Source: Trachythela sp. YZ-2020
Lineage: Eukaryota > Cnidaria > Anthozoa > Malacalcyonacea > Clavulariidae
Length of the DNA: 64,000 nt
Direction: 5' to 3'
Assembly (NCBI GenBank): GCA_016169945.1
Contig: JADLSH010000294.1
Coordinates: 62,001-126,000 of the forward strand
In this document: positions 1 through 11,767 of the stretch, in pieces
Layout of the letters: every line of letters starts with the position of its first letter
Position numbering within the stretch: position 1 is the stretch's first letter
The notes under the pieces: generated by a model
What the model was told of the DNA's origin: nothing
Databases searched by the model: none
The model's input: the letters and a program-made list of their open reading frames with translations, nothing else
Made by a program: the position numbers and the translations under genes

Positions 1-2
1 AG

Positions 3-146
3 GGTAGAAGGCGAGTCACCTACGGGGACACCTTACTGCAAGACACAGGAGTGGAGAACATCCAGGAGTTACGGACAATCGTAGAAGACAGAGTGAAATG
101 GAGAAAGCGTGTGAAAGATGTGGGGCGTTCTGATGGTCGGCCTTAG
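3..146 (+). pseudogene. 3' end of a LINE endonuclease/reverse-transcriptase ORF
   Basis: The third frame reads 47 codons without a stop and ends in TAG at 144-146. The tail has the pattern seen at the C-terminus of many L2/CR1/RTE-type LINE proteins: a Leu-Arg...Met/Val-Asp-Arg segment, then VKWRKRVKDVGRSDGRP and the stop. The stop runs into a short TAG/TAC microsatellite (144-158), as expected for LINE 3' ends that finish in simple repeats. The 5' part lies outside the window, so intactness of the element cannot be judged. Family assignment is from memory of the C-terminal pattern. Confidence 0.6.
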
Positions 147-158
147 TAGTAGTAGTAC

Positions 159-2333
159 ATGTAGCTTACCAGAGTTTCTGGTGAAATCAGCACTGATGAT
201 TATTAAAAAGAATAATACGTGTAATACAACTTACTGCACTTGACTTGTGGACGGTCTTGGTATCCTAGAAATATCCGTAAAAATTGCAAAGAATTTAATT
301 GCTTCTTTTCTGCGTACAAATAAACCAATAACATTTTTCGGCATTTTTCGCAAGAGCTCCATACCCATTACAATATGAAGTGGTATTTCCCACTCAACAT
401 ATGCTTGGCATATTCAAATCTGAAAGTCATTCTAATAAAATCTGATCCGGCGTCCCCGGGTGCTTTAGGTTAAGTCGCGAGTTTGTCCGAAAATGGTATT
501 AAAACTGCTGATCAGATTTCATGTTCGAGAAGTTCATTGAAAATCCAGTTTGAAGCGAAGCCAAATGATGTCGAATTTTCAACTCGAACTTCGGTTATCC
601 CAGCATTTAAGTCACTTTCATCGATGAAGTATTCGCGCAACCTGTGCATGTCGCTTAAAGTATGAAAATTAGATATGCACGTGGTCACGACAGGTTTATT
701 TAGCGATAAAAATACGTGCATCATCAAAATTTGTCCATGTACATAGGCTATAAATTATTGTATTCACGAGATTGGTTGAAGGATCCGAATACTCGAAAAT
801 AAGGAACTTCATCGTTTCGAGCGAATGGAATTCGTCTGGAATTTGAGGATTTCGCAGTCAACTATACTAAAGTATGCGCTAGTTTCCATGCCCCAGCTTC
901 CAGACCAAGGGTCTTCGTTTGAAACGTCAAAGTTCTTGTTATATATTTCAGGCAGATATAAGCCTAATATATCCTTCAATCAAGCACATGAATATTGTTA
1001 TTATTATTGCTCAATTATTATTAAAATACTTTTTTACACCGCAAATTCTCATACGAAATGTTCAGATGCGCTAATATTGACAAATTGATATAATAAAAGC
1101 TATTTATAGTATGATTATATGGAGACCATAAGATCTATGTCTAAAATACTAAAAGTTTATAGAATACTAAAAAGTAGTGTTCATTCCAACCTGCACTGGA
1201 ACCGAACAGTAAGATATTATAACTGATTGTACTTACAATTCATCACTACTTCTAAGATTACTTTTCTTCAGTTGGGTCAGGTCGTAAAATTGAACAAAAG
1301 GATAACCTCTACATTATCAGCATTTTAAAAATAAATACAAAGATTAAAGATTGTGAGTTTGCTTTTCTTAGCAAGCTTGGTGGAACAGTTGTTCTTTACG
1401 GGTAAGTTGATTTAGTTTCTGGCATACTTGCATGTACGTAGCGAAGCATCTGGAGTTGGGGGGTGGGTATCAAAGAATTTTACCTGAAATTTTAACTTCA
1501 ATGTTAAAATTTACCAGACGTGTAATAGGTCTTTTTCTGATTGATTATCTTTGCAAAACTAAGTTGTTTAAAAAATGGGGGTAGGAGAGCTTCCCCAGAA
1601 GCTTTACATATTTTTGAAGCTCCTGCAGGGACTGCATTTCTGAAGCGAATTCGCGTGCGAATCGTGTGTATTTTGCACACAATTTCAGTTATGTAGTGGA
1701 CATTTTTAAAGAGATAAGGTTCTTTCATGCAAGTAATTTAACATTATAATTTATTTCAGTTCGCACTTTACAAAATATAACAACTTTATCACCCAAATTG
1801 TACCTGAAAATTTCAAATTTTACCTGATGTATTGACCTTTTAGAGTTGGCGGGTTTAACCCTCCCACTCCCCGCTCGCTAAATTCCTGCATACATGACCA
1901 CGTTTGTTAGACTAACTCACCTAGGGTAGGGGAAAAGGCCACTGCCAAAATGCTGATGTGTTCTTTGGAGCACTGGCGGTGGTTCACATTTTGGTCTGTG
2001 TTCTGTTGGTAAATATATAGGTCCATCACCAGCATAGCTTCTTGATCTACCCCAAGGTGTCCTTACATGTTCTTCACGATAGTTATCATCATTTGCAGTG
2101 GTATTGCTATATAGAATTTCGGGAGAAAAATGCCTAGTCATAATTATCATTACACTAAAAATATTATTTGACAAATTACACGTGTAATATATCAACCCAG
2201 GTATTTCCAGGTATTTCCAAGTAACCGTATATAAGAGGCGTTAGACAGGCAGAGACAGAGTAGTGTACTAGAGGTAAAGTACAGTAATTATCGTTCATGT
2301 GATATCGATACAGACAAAAAGAAAGAAGAAAAT
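159..2333. other. No gene recognised; AT-rich intergenic DNA
   Basis: Only short unsupported ORFs occur here. The one recognisable item is a copy of a short dispersed repeat at 868-962. An imperfect direct repeat of 'ttttacctgaaattt'-like text lies near 1480-1830. No convincing splice-flanked exon was seen. Confidence 0.5.
868..962 (+). repeat. Dispersed repeat with GAAACGTC core, copy 1
   Basis: The core CTTCCAGAC..AAGG..CTTC....GAAACGTC.AAGTTCT....TATATTTCAGG is shared with 4970-5056. Similar 'gacgaagg...cgaaacgtc' texts are common in invertebrate genomes and sit near Penelope-like and hammerhead-bearing repeats (from memory). In this copy the CTGANGA half of a hammerhead core is degenerate. 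The two copies also give similar short peptides in one frame, but no domain is recognised. Confidence 0.4.
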
Positions 2334-2593
2334 GGCCGTATTGATATTACAAGACGAATTAGATGTCTGTCTTGTGTTAAGTGCGACTGGCCAACTAGAA
2401 TAATTATCTACTAAGTTTAGTCATCTTCGTATATTTATACCAGATGAATTGGACGTCTAAATACGACTAAGATCTCTGTTAAATGCGTCGTTTGTACGCA
2501 CTTAATAGACGACGTTAATTCTTTATTCGTCCGTCTGAGATGTTTAAGTCGTCTCAGACGTCTTAGACATCTTTTAATAAAAATTAATACGGC
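2334..2593. repeat. Inverted-repeat (MITE-like) segment
   Basis: The left end GCCGTATTGATATTA and the right end AATTAATACGGC are imperfect inverted repeats. The interior is rich in GACGTCT/AGACGTC motifs on both strands. No target duplication was verified, so the boundaries and the transposon origin are tentative. Confidence 0.3.
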
Positions 2594-2733
2594 AAAATAT
2601 AGCTTTTGACTACTTCTTAACTCGCTCTTTCCTGTTCGAGGACTTTTCCACTGACGTGTGGCGACTGACCGAAGAATATTAAATCATCCGCTGTTACACG
2701 TAACGCGGTGTAATGGTTATGCAACATGACTTA

Positions 2734-2932
2734 AGGCCCAGACAGACTGGACGCGATTCGACAACGCGGCGTGATTTTTCGATTTTCACTGACATATAAC
2801 TTTGATCCTATTTTATGTTTTTCAAATATTCCAAAGCGCTATAACAGTTTGAGTTATTTGGTCTGCATATCTTTTAAAATTTCCTTCCATAGACGCTTGT
2901 ATTTACTTTTAAAAACTGGTGTGTCTGGGCCA
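2734..2932. mobile_element. PIF/Harbinger-type MITE, copy 1
   Basis: A 199-bp copy with ends AGGCCCAGACA...and ...GTGTCTGGGCCA, flanked on both sides by TTA (2731-2733 and 2933-2935). A second copy at 27771-27971 aligns over its whole length and is also flanked by TTA. Terminal inverted repeats plus a 3-bp TTA duplication fit the PIF/Harbinger rule. It has no coding capacity. The first few TIR bases of this copy are mutated relative to the second copy. Confidence 0.75.
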
Positions 2933-3088
2933 TTACAATGGCTGCTGCAGAAAAGGAATCGGCGAGTAAATATTGCGAGACAAGTTGCAGGAAGGTAATA
3001 CTATTTTTTAATTCAATATTTTTACAGGAGCGTTCAGTTTAGCCGAGGCTAGTTTAAATTAAATGGAGTCATTTTTGCATATATTATA

Positions 3089-5972
3089 GAGTAGAACCCC
3101 GTTATCTCGAACAGCCAAGGGAAACAACAAAAAGTGCGAGATAGCGGAGTTTCAAGATAACCGAATCAGTGTCAAATTACGATAAGATAATTATAATGAT
3201 TATGAAATAAAATGAAATTAACGTGGCTGATCCAATCTCCCATTGATACGACTCTTATTTGTGAAATATACAATAAACATTGTCTATTTAACGATTATGC
3301 TGTAGGTATCTTATCTTTAAGACTTTATCAGTATAGTCCGTTTTACGTGCATGCTCATAGATTCAATTACCAGCCGGCAATAATAGGGGAATGTGAGGAG
3401 GATCACCTACCGGTGTCAAGCGAAATCTCTGACCTCTGCGAAATCTCTGACCTCGCGTGACTGGTCAGAGATTTCGCGCGTCTGGACGCGAAATCTCTGA
3501 CCTCCGCGAAATTTCTGACTCGACCGAATAATAGTATTTTATATTTATAAATAATATTAAAGGTCTTTATAAAAGTATTTCGAAACTGGATTCAATTTGA
3601 TATCGTTATCGAAGAATAAATGCTTAAAACCTGAAGTTATTTAGGGCATAAACTACAGTAAAAGTCTTCGGCATTTATATTTTAGCAATGGCGCACTGGT
3701 GACTGGACAGAGCTCAGAAATATTTTTATATAATTTATTTCACATTCTCAAAGATTCCCGTGGGTTTATTGCTTCATTCTTAACACAAATCCACGGTAAG
3801 AAACGTTAATTTCTAGCTTTGGTATAGTAAATATAGGAAAACGAGACTTTAGAATGCCTTTTTAGCAAATTTATGTTTGAAATTGCAAATATGTTACTGT
3901 CAGTATCAAGTATGGCCACCTATATGACAGGTCATGTGTGCACTGCCACATTAATATGTGACACTATACCTAAATAACCCTATATCATTGTCCACATAGG
4001 TTTGTCGATAAGTGTGGGCAACATGTGTTGGTGCATGTACATGCTCTATATCCAGTTATCGACCAACGGAACCTTGGCTTGTACCCTGTTATCGACAACT
4101 TTTGACTCATAAGTCATAAAAATGATATATTAAAGTCCCATAACAGATGGGAAAATACCAAATGCTTGTCTTCACCCTTGTCTCATTAATATTGTTCTTT
4201 GGTAACACACAGAACACCAGGTTGTCTGACAACAACAATCAAGTGCTATGCTATGCGGTGCCATGACCTAGTGAGCCATGTCCATTGCCACACTGAAGGA
4301 AAAGGGCATTCTGTCCTACAGCCATGGCACTATTTTCTTAGCCATGGTATTATGAGAAATTAGTAATTAAATATCAATACATTAAGCCTTGGGTTGGGTT
4401 GGGCCTGGCATCACCCTACAGTTTTGCAACTTTCACAAACCTCCATTGGCTTACAGGGGGATTATAACTCTAATTTCCCAACATCTGATGGTATTTATTA
4501 ATACTTTAAAAAATAACAAAGAAGACAAAGCCAATTCAGTTCATTAAAGAAATATTTAACCTCATTATTTTCTTAATTTCTTGCAACATTTACATAATTA
4601 TTTACATATATTTACATCCAGAGGTTAGTTATTTACTTTTTTTATTTACAAAAGCCAAGAAATGCATCTTATTTCCCAACTTGGCACCATTCATCCTCTC
4701 GGCATTAATGAGCGCCTCTCTTACATTTAACTCCTATCTGTTTATGCCTGCCATCAGCAGATACTCTACATCTCATGTTATCTAATATTTTGTTCCTTGT
4801 TTTTTGTCATTCTTGCTTTGTTATCTTTGTTCGCTGCTCCTTATATGCGCATGCTAATATATTTTGTGATGTGATTTCCATATTTTGTTATAGTTTGTTT
4901 TGATTAAATCCATCTGATTGGTTTATTTTTTATCACGTGATCGCTTTTGTATTCACTATAAAAGCACATGTTTTACCCCGACCCATTCTACTAACTTCCA
5001 GACGAAGGACCTTCCTCGAAACGTCGAAGTTCTCATTGTATTTTTCAGGTAGTTTTACACAACAGTCAACCGCCGTATTTGCTATACCCTACAGATTTTG
5101 CAGACACCTGCATTTCGTCCACTATAACAAAAAAATTACATTATTTGGCTATGCTGCACCCTACCCCCAAGGTTAATTTTGCTCAAATTTTCTAAGTGTG
5201 CAGGCATCTGGCGTCCTGACTTCAGGAACTCGAGAACATCTTGCAAAGAAACCTATTTTTATGACATACCAAGAACATTTTTTAATAAACTAACCATGTT
5301 AACACTGCTAGTAAATGATCTTTCTCCTTGGCATTCAAAATACGAAAGAAAATAAAATGCAAAGTGTCCTGACTGTCATCTGTTCGACACAACTGAATAT
5401 ATAAATACCAACAATCTCATCGCTATAAAATTCAAAGTTCTACATACCTTGTGTTTATTCATCTGCAATGTTGACACAGGCAGTATCAGTCTCGGTTGTA
5501 AAATTAGCCATTTAACGACGATTAAACTTGTAAAGAAAGCTTTTAAGACGCACGCTTCTCTGCAGCTTGAACACTTGCGAAATTTATGAGCAAAAATCAA
5601 TCATGCATATCTTTGCGCATGAGCAGAAATACAAAAGTCAGAGATTTTGCAGGTCAGAGATTTCGCGTCACACCTGACTCGAGACCACTGCTGGTAATCG
5701 AGCCGAGTTCTTACGCTGCAAAATCAACTACGTGCATATATTTCCTAATAAAAACAATTAACTGACGTCATTCAAATTCGAGATAACCGGGTAATTCACC
5801 TGTTCAAGGGAAGCAAAATTAGCTCGAGATAGCGGGGAGCTCGAGTTAACCGAGTTCGAGATAACCGAGTAAAAATGCTGGAAATAGTATGGCCAATCCA
5901 CGGGAATTCGGTTTAAATTCGAAATAGCGGGGAGTTCGAGATAACCGAGTTCGACATAACGGGGTTCTACTG
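3089..5972. mobile_element. Long-TIR, pogo/Tigger-like non-autonomous element with iterons
   Basis: The left end GAGTAGAACCCCGTTATCTC (first base changed from C) and the right end ...GGGGTTCTACTG are inverted and flanked by TA at 3087-3088 and 5973-5974. Several 'cgagataaccgag' motifs repeat in the right arm (5770-5960). Further inward, both arms share a 'ctggtaatcga' inverted motif and iterons of GTCAGAGATTTCGCG: five between 3418 and 3520, two between 5636 and 5672. The 2-kb centre has no recognisable transposase, so mobilisation in trans is assumed. TA target plus CAGTAGAACC ends fits Tc1/mariner-pogo, but the arm length is unusual. Confidence 0.6.
4970..5056 (+). repeat. Dispersed repeat with GAAACGTC core, copy 2
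   Basis: This is a homologue of 868-962, better preserved: CTTCCAGACGAAGGACC followed by TTCCTCGAAACGTCGAAG. It lies inside the long-TIR element, so either it inserted there or it is part of that element's cargo. A hammerhead ribozyme would need CTGANGA; here the second base is A, so activity is doubtful. Confidence 0.4.
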
Positions 5973-5974
5973 TA

Positions 5975-7553
5975 TACATTTATACACTGAAATGATGAAA
6001 AAATGTTTCAATTTTTGCCAAAATCAGAACTGATTTCTACTGTGTGCGACACTTTATGCAACCAATAATTGGCAATTGTCTCGTAAATTTTTTTGGCCAT
6101 ATTCATAGAACAGGAGAATGGTTAATAATGCAACTTGCACGAACTAGCCGCGTATCGTGCAAGAGCGTCTTTCGACTATAATTAACATCTTTATTTCTCA
6201 AAGCTAATTTAGTATTTTTTTCTGACCAGCCATCCTTCACACAGTATAACACCGATAGAGATGAGTGAAATGAAGAAGATAGATTTTGGTTATAGCCTAT
6301 AGCTATAGCAACTTTAAATATAGAGGGTTTGCAATACTCAACAGGCTTTTTCATCCCGTCATTCTTTCCCTTTAATTTTCTCCCGTTCCTCGTTGATAAA
6401 TTTAGTTGCATCACTAAAGGCTAGGTTACTGCATGCTATCCAGCGTATAGAGCAAAATCCATTGCCGTGGACCATAGTTAATAGAGACAAACACACTCTC
6501 TCTTTACAGACAATATATTAACCGATCGATTTGAAATATTTACCGGTGAATATGTGGATTGGTTTAAATTATAAACTATGGAAATTGGGAAAATGAGTAG
6601 AGTCACCGGCCCAAACTTATAAATACCAGACTTGCTTGGTTACCAGCATTGGTTATAGCCTCGGCATTAGACTCAGGTTTCAGCCGTATAATCGAGTATA
6701 GTTCCATAGCACTAATCTTATAACAGCTGATTCGCAAATGGTCGGAATAATAACATCAAAATAATGCGACATTTTGGGCTTTTAAGCCAATAACTCGATA
6801 TTATTCGGAATTTGTATTAATTATTTCATAAATTAAATGCAATATTTCGCTTAGTAATTGATCTGTTATGCTTAGTAATATATATTCCAAAACCATCAGC
6901 AGTGAATAATACTTGAAATCACGTCTAGCTGCAAAATAGCCATCTGTGGTATAACTTTGGCTGGCAAATGAACAATATTATTTATTCTCGTATTTATATT
7001 AACGTATAAACTTACTTAACAAATGCAACACCTGCCCCATTCTGAGTGCTTTGAAATATATTTGAGTTGTATGTTCTTGACGTTTTATCCAAGACATTTC
7101 TTTCTTTGTATAAGTCCTTTTGGTACGGTGTCATATACTCCATGTTGAACGGCATTTTCTCAGTAGCTGTAGTTCCACACTATAGTATACTGTACGATGA
7201 TTAAACAACAAATATCACTCTCGTGTAAACATTATGAACGCGCAAACTTGAATATTTGTATGGCATGTCTACATCATGCTTTCAATAATGTTTCGGGTAA
7301 ATTTAATCACCCAGTAAATTTTACCCTGCACCAGTTGAGCAAAATTAGAAGTTAACCAATGCACTCTTCTGTGATTTTTTGTAAAGTTTTGTTCGGAAAA
7401 GCTAGCTGGTTTGTGGCTTTGTGCTGTAAGCAAACAAATTTCGCCTTGGTTACTGAAAGATGATACGCTTAACGATTTATTAGGTCATTAGACACTGAAC
7501 CGATTAATTATGCAACAATTATGAGTGGCAGGAGAAATTTTTAAACATTTCTA
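5975..7553. other. No gene recognised
   Basis: AT-rich sequence with short ORFs only, the longest about 100 codons on the minus strand near 6103-6414, without recognisable domains or splice context. No repeat boundary was identified. Confidence 0.5.
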
Positions 7554-7562
7554 TCATAAGCA

Positions 7563-7794
7563 TAGAATAGGAAATGACTAGAAGGGCCACTTGAGGCCGA
7601 ACCTTTGAAGTTTTTGACGCTGCGCATGTCGCATTATGCATGTTCATTACCATTATTCTAGCCAGTCAATTGCATTTTCTGACCAATAAACACTCTGAAC
7701 TGGCTGGTCCGCAATTATTCTGGCCATAACTGCATGAAAATAGGGTGTCACGTTGCACTGCTGAGTGGCCTTTCTGGTCATTTCCTATTCTGTG
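7563..7794. mobile_element. hAT-like MITE, copy 1
   Basis: TAGAATAGGAAATGACTAG at the left is inverted as TCATTTCCTATTCTG at the right. Both sides carry TCATAAGCA (7554-7562 and 7795-7803), an 8-9 bp duplication. Subterminal text AGGGCCACTTGAG / CTGAGTGGCC and the interior 'ccagtcaattgcattttctg(a/g)ccaata' match the segment at 19835-20023, so this is a family. It does not code. hAT is inferred from duplication length and TA...TG ends. Confidence 0.6.
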
Positions 7795-7989
7795 TCATAA
7801 GCAGCCCAGCAAATATACTGTTGTCCTTACAACAAATAGTTGTAAAATATATCTTTAAGAATTAAGTGTTTTCTCTCCAGTGATTTACTTCACTTGTCGG
7901 ACCGTACATGGTACGTGTAGTTTATCTAGTCGCATGGTATGTCAATGTATCATATTTTAAACAATTATTGGGTGAGGTTTTAATTTTGT

Positions 7990-8088
7990 GCTATCCGGAA
8001 TTATCAAGGTCAAGGTATGTGTTATCAGGCGAAGCCGAAGGCTGAGACTGATAACACTTACTGAGACCTTGATAATTCCGGATATAAC
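7990..8088. repeat. Snap-back hairpin repeat
   Basis: Near-perfect inverted repeat: TATCCGGAATTATCAAGGTC at the left and GACCTTGATAATTCCGGATA at the right, with inner arms TGTTATCA / TGATAACA around a GGCGAAGCCGAAGGCTGAG loop. It looks like a short foldback MITE. No target duplication was confirmed. Confidence 0.55.
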
Positions 8089-9334
8089 AAAAACCGAATT
8101 CAATAATTGCTTTATTATATATTGCATTGTTATTAAACTCCTTTGATAAACAATGATTTATATTCTGTCGCACACAACAACGTTAGTTCTAAAATTTGGG
8201 GTAAAAACCAATTATAAAATTAAAACAAAAACGACAAAATATTAGAAATCTGATTTACTTACTATAGTTCTGATAAAAGTTTCAAAAGAGTGTATTTTTA
8301 CGAAAAACTCTCAAAAAACATCGTTTATTCATGTTGTTTTATCTTGTTTTTTCTTGTGTGTAAAGCTGCCGCTCGCTAAAAAGTGCGTACTGCGGCCTCA
8401 ACCTACAGATAAACATGTCTAGCAGATAACTCAGTTATCTGTAGATTGTTTAACTGTAAGCAATTATATTAGCCAATCAGAAGACAATGTATAAAAATAG
8501 TATTTATAATATACCATGCGACTGGGCAATCTGCATCAAGATATTGTCGGATTGATGGGGTGCCTTGTCACAGTTAACAGTTAAAAATCACAGTATTAGT
8601 TAACTTTTTTGGTAGAACAGTTAACCCCATTAGGGGCGGGGGGATATTAATGCAAACAGGACAATGATGTCAGTCAGTTTTGTCAAGTGATGATCCATAA
8701 TTGATAACAAACATATATGAACCTGATTTTCTTATTTGATAATATTTTGACTGCACTCCGATGAAAAGACGTTTGAAACATTAATGATGGTCTGGGGGTT
8801 TCAGATTTTCTTTACTCCAGGACACGCATGGCTTATTCTCAGGCTTTAAAAGAAAAAAATAATTTCCCTATTTCCTTCCAAATTTCGTTTTAAAGGCAAA
8901 AATATCCTTCCGGAAGGAAATTTCCTTTTTTTGACATCGACTGATGCCCATGCAGTTATTAAAAACTGCAGTTTATAAGTAAACATTTTAATAAAAATCT
9001 AGACTCTATTGTAGTGTAAAGGTCCAAAATCAAGTAAATCACAGAATAAATTAAGGAAAACTCAGCATTTATTGGAACATTTTTGCAAGTCACAGTTAAG
9101 TAAGACAATTAAAATTCGCGGTTAACAGCAAATATTTTGATAGAATCACAGTAATAGTTAACGATTTTGGCAAAATCACGCTTAACAATAGTCAGTAAAT
9201 CCCATAAAGACGCTCCTTTAAGCGTATAGTATTAAATACAACTTTTCTTCAAATTAATTTTGGTGCTGGAACGCGAAATTTTGTGGGGTTATTTCCCAAA
9301 ATACTTTTTTGGCATTGCAACTGCTTCAGAAGGT
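8089..9334. other. No gene recognised
   Basis: AT-rich DNA. Near 8560-9190 the words 'cacagttaacag' and 'aatcacagt(a)at(t)agttaac' recur at irregular spacing and look like a degenerate local repeat. No protein or RNA gene was seen. Confidence 0.45.
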
Positions 9335-9515
9335 TTAGTTTCGTTCATTCATTACTTGTTTAGACTTCTTAGCGGGTGGTTTCTGGTCAGGCTGGTCATA
9401 TGAATGCATTAAGCGGGCCAGCTGGAAATCTTGTTTCTGACTTACTGTGCGTGCTTCATTCCAAAATCTCGCCTCGGTCAATCGGGAGCCCGGTAGTGTC
9501 CCCCCGCGGCGGATA
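9335..9515 (-). CDS. Possible C-terminal coding fragment, unknown protein
   Basis: On the minus strand about 60 codons with balanced, charged composition end at a stop at 9335. The segment includes RLTEARFWNEARTVSQKQDF and a basic tail PPAKKSKQVMNERN. Composition is unlike the neighbouring low-complexity and MITE frames. Upstream (rightward) the frame enters a mariner MITE at 9558-9988. Another possible coding fragment lies on the same strand at 10144-10341 beyond the two MITEs. No family was recognised; it could be a chance ORF. Confidence 0.25.
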
Positions 9516-9557
9516 GTTTCCCCTTTAATTAAATTCCTGCAGATAGTGTCCCCTATA

Positions 9558-9988
9558 CAGGGTGTATAAAAAAAACTGCAAATACCATAATTTGTATGCA
9601 CGAGATCATACATTAGAATTTCAATGGCTGTGCAAATAATTACGCTTCTGGGATTTGAAAATACGTTTCCACGTGCAGTACTATCAAAATAAGCACACAA
9701 AGTGAATTAAAATTAGTTCGATTACGAATGGCTCAGCTAACAACAGAGCAAAGAGTATTTCTTGTTTTAAAGTACGCCCAAACTCAAAACTCGACAGCAG
9801 TCATTCGTAAACTGAGCCATTCGTAATCGAACTCATAAGTTTAATTCACTTTGTGTGCTTGTTTTGATACCCCTGGGAAACGTATTTTCAAATCCCAGAA
9901 GCGTAATTATTTGCACAGCCATTGAAATTCTAATGTATGATCTCGTGCATACAAATTATGGTATTTGCAGTTTTTTTGATACACCCTG
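9558..9988. mobile_element. Mariner-type MITE A, foldback, with transposase N-terminal fossil
   Basis: The ends CAGGGTGTATAAAAAAAA and TTTTTTTGATACACCCTG are flanked by TA (9556-9557, 9989-9990). The two halves are nearly complementary along ~200 bp each, so the element folds back. At 9729 the plus strand encodes MAQLTTEQRVFLVLKYAQT, matching the start of mariner-like transposases that begin 'M..LT.EQRVF.V'. Only this N-terminal stub survives. Its right TA is shared with MITE B. Confidence 0.8.
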
Positions 9989-9990
9989 TA

Positions 9991-10141
9991 CAGGGTGTAT
10001 CAAAAAAAGTGAACCCTTTGAAATTAAATACAATAGGGTACAATAGATTATTTGAAAGAAAATGCAAATATGAAGTTCAATTTCAAAAGGTTCACTATTG
10101 TATTAAATTTCAAAGGGTCCACTTTTTTTTTATACACCCTG
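9991..10141. mobile_element. Mariner-type MITE B
   Basis: A 151-bp element starting CAGGGTGTATCAAAAAAAG and ending CTTTTTTTTTATACACCCTG, flanked by TA at 9989-9990 and 10142-10143. Inner arms are ACCCTTTGAAATTAAATACA-like on both sides. It has no coding remnant. It abuts MITE A with one TA between them, so one inserted at the terminal TA of the other. Confidence 0.8.
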
Positions 10142-10143
10142 TA

Positions 10144-10341
10144 GTGTGCCATATTGATTATATCTTCGCGGGATTCATTAGCTATTTCTATCAGCGTTAA
10201 GACTTTGGAGAGTGTCGATCCGTGATCGTGAACAAACCTGTTGAGGGATATTTTGAATAACAGTGCGAAAGAGTTAACTAACGTACGCAGTAACAAGCAA
10301 CCGGGGTCAAGCCCGATTGCAAGAAGAACTTGATTCAACAT
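10144..10341 (-). CDS. Possible first coding exon, unknown protein, cut by a MITE
   Basis: An ATG at 10341-10339 on the minus strand sits in a gccgccATGTTG context, a good animal start context. The frame stays open for ~66 codons (MLNQVLLAIGLDPGC..., ending near SREDIINMAHY) and then runs into MITE B at 10141. The upstream minus-strand DNA reads as plausible 5' untranslated sequence. The product is not recognised. Together with the fragment at 9335-9515 it may be what is left of one host gene, but this is inference. Confidence 0.3.
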
Positions 10342-10586
10342 GGCGGCAGCAGACAGCCTATTTAAGCTCTCGTTTTTTTTGGTAACATTGTTGTTCTTGT
10401 CGTCGTATATGTTATATCTCCAAAAGCATATGACCACACAGCTAAACTGCCATCTTAAATGTCTCGCAGCTGAACTGCCATCTTAAATGTCTCGGTACTG
10501 ATCGTAACTTGAAGAATTATTGTCTAGATTGCAGTGTCAGGGATGAGACAGCTGACGGTATAGCAGAAGCATACGCGAATATTCAC

Positions 10587-11540
10587 CTTCCGACCGCTAC
10601 TGCTACCGCTACCGCCACCGCTACCGCTACCGCTACCGCTACTGCTCGCTACCGCTACCGCTACCGCCACTGCTACTGCTACCGCCACCGCTACCGCGCT
10701 ACTGCCACTGCCACTGCCACTGCTACTGCTACCGCCACCGCTACCGCCACCGCCATCACACTGCCACTGCCACTGCCACTGCCACCGCCACCGCCACCGC
10801 CACCACCACCGCCACCACCACCGCTACCGCCACCGCTACCGCCACCGCCACCCACCTTACTCCCACCGCCACTCCACCTTACACCCACCCACCCACCTTA
10901 CTCCACTCCACCCACTCCACCTCACCCACCTTACTCCACTCCACCCACCTTACCCACTCCACCTTACCCCACTCACTCCACCTTACTCCACTCCACTCCA
11001 CTCCACCTTACCCACCTCTTACCCACTCCACCCACCCACCCACCCACTCCACTCCACCCACCTCCACCTTACCTCCACCCCACTCCACTCCACTCCACCT
11101 CCACTCCACCCACCTCCACCTCCACTCCCACTCCACCTTACCCCACCTTACCCACCCACCTTACCCACTCACTCACTTTACCTCCACTCCACCCCACTCC
11201 CCACTCCACCCACCTTACCCACTCCACCCACTCCACCTTTACCCCACTCCACCCACTCCACCCACCCACCCACTCCACCCACTCCACCCACTCCACCCAC
11301 TCCACTCCCACTCCACCCACCTTACCCACTCCACCTCACTCCACTCCACCTTACTCCACCCACCCACCTTACCCCACCCACTCCACCCACCCACTCCACC
11401 CCACCTTACTCCACCCCACCTTACTCCTTACCCACCTTACCCCACCTTACTCTTACTCTTACTCACTCCACCTTACTCTTACTCCACTCTTACCTTACCT
11501 TACTTACTCTTACTCTACCCATTTTACTTACTCTCTTACG
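10587..11540. repeat. C/T-rich hexanucleotide-derived satellite array, segment 1
   Basis: From 10587 to about 10850 the plus strand is (CTACCG/CCACCG)n. It then changes to (CCACTC)n mixed with CCACCTTACTC units up to about 11440, and to (CTTACT)n-like text at the end. The plus strand is almost free of G after 10850. Long open frames across it are consequences of the 6-bp period and low stop density and are not genes. Confidence 0.9.
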
Positions 11541-11767
11541 CCTGTATTCTAAGCTCACTCACACTCACACTCAATGAGTGGAGGTTCAATCTGAGCTTTT
11601 CATGAGTGTCAATGCTGTTTTTTAATAACTGGAGGGTGAGTAGTCACATAGTAAGGTACGGCACTAACCCTCCAGCTATTCAAAAACAGAATTAACACTC
11701 AAGAGAAGCTCAGATTGAACCTCCACTCATTGAGTGTGAGTGTGAGTGAGCTTTTAGAATACGGGCG
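11541..11767. repeat. Palindromic unit 1 within the satellite
   Basis: Begins CCTGTATTCTAAGCTCACTC and ends GAGTGAGCTTTTAGAATACG-GGCG. Arms CACTCAATGAGTGGAGGTTC / GAACCTCCACTCATTGAGTG are complementary, and the interior also pairs (GAGGGTGAGTAGTCAC side against the TCCAGC side). A second copy lies at 12114-12341. The hexamer array resumes directly on both sides. Confidence 0.8.

Noticed and set aside
10509..11552. 347-codon open frame rich in Thr, Pro, Ser, Tyr
   Set aside because: It is the translation of hexanucleotide arrays; 6-bp periodicity without stops gives open frames in several phases on both strands.
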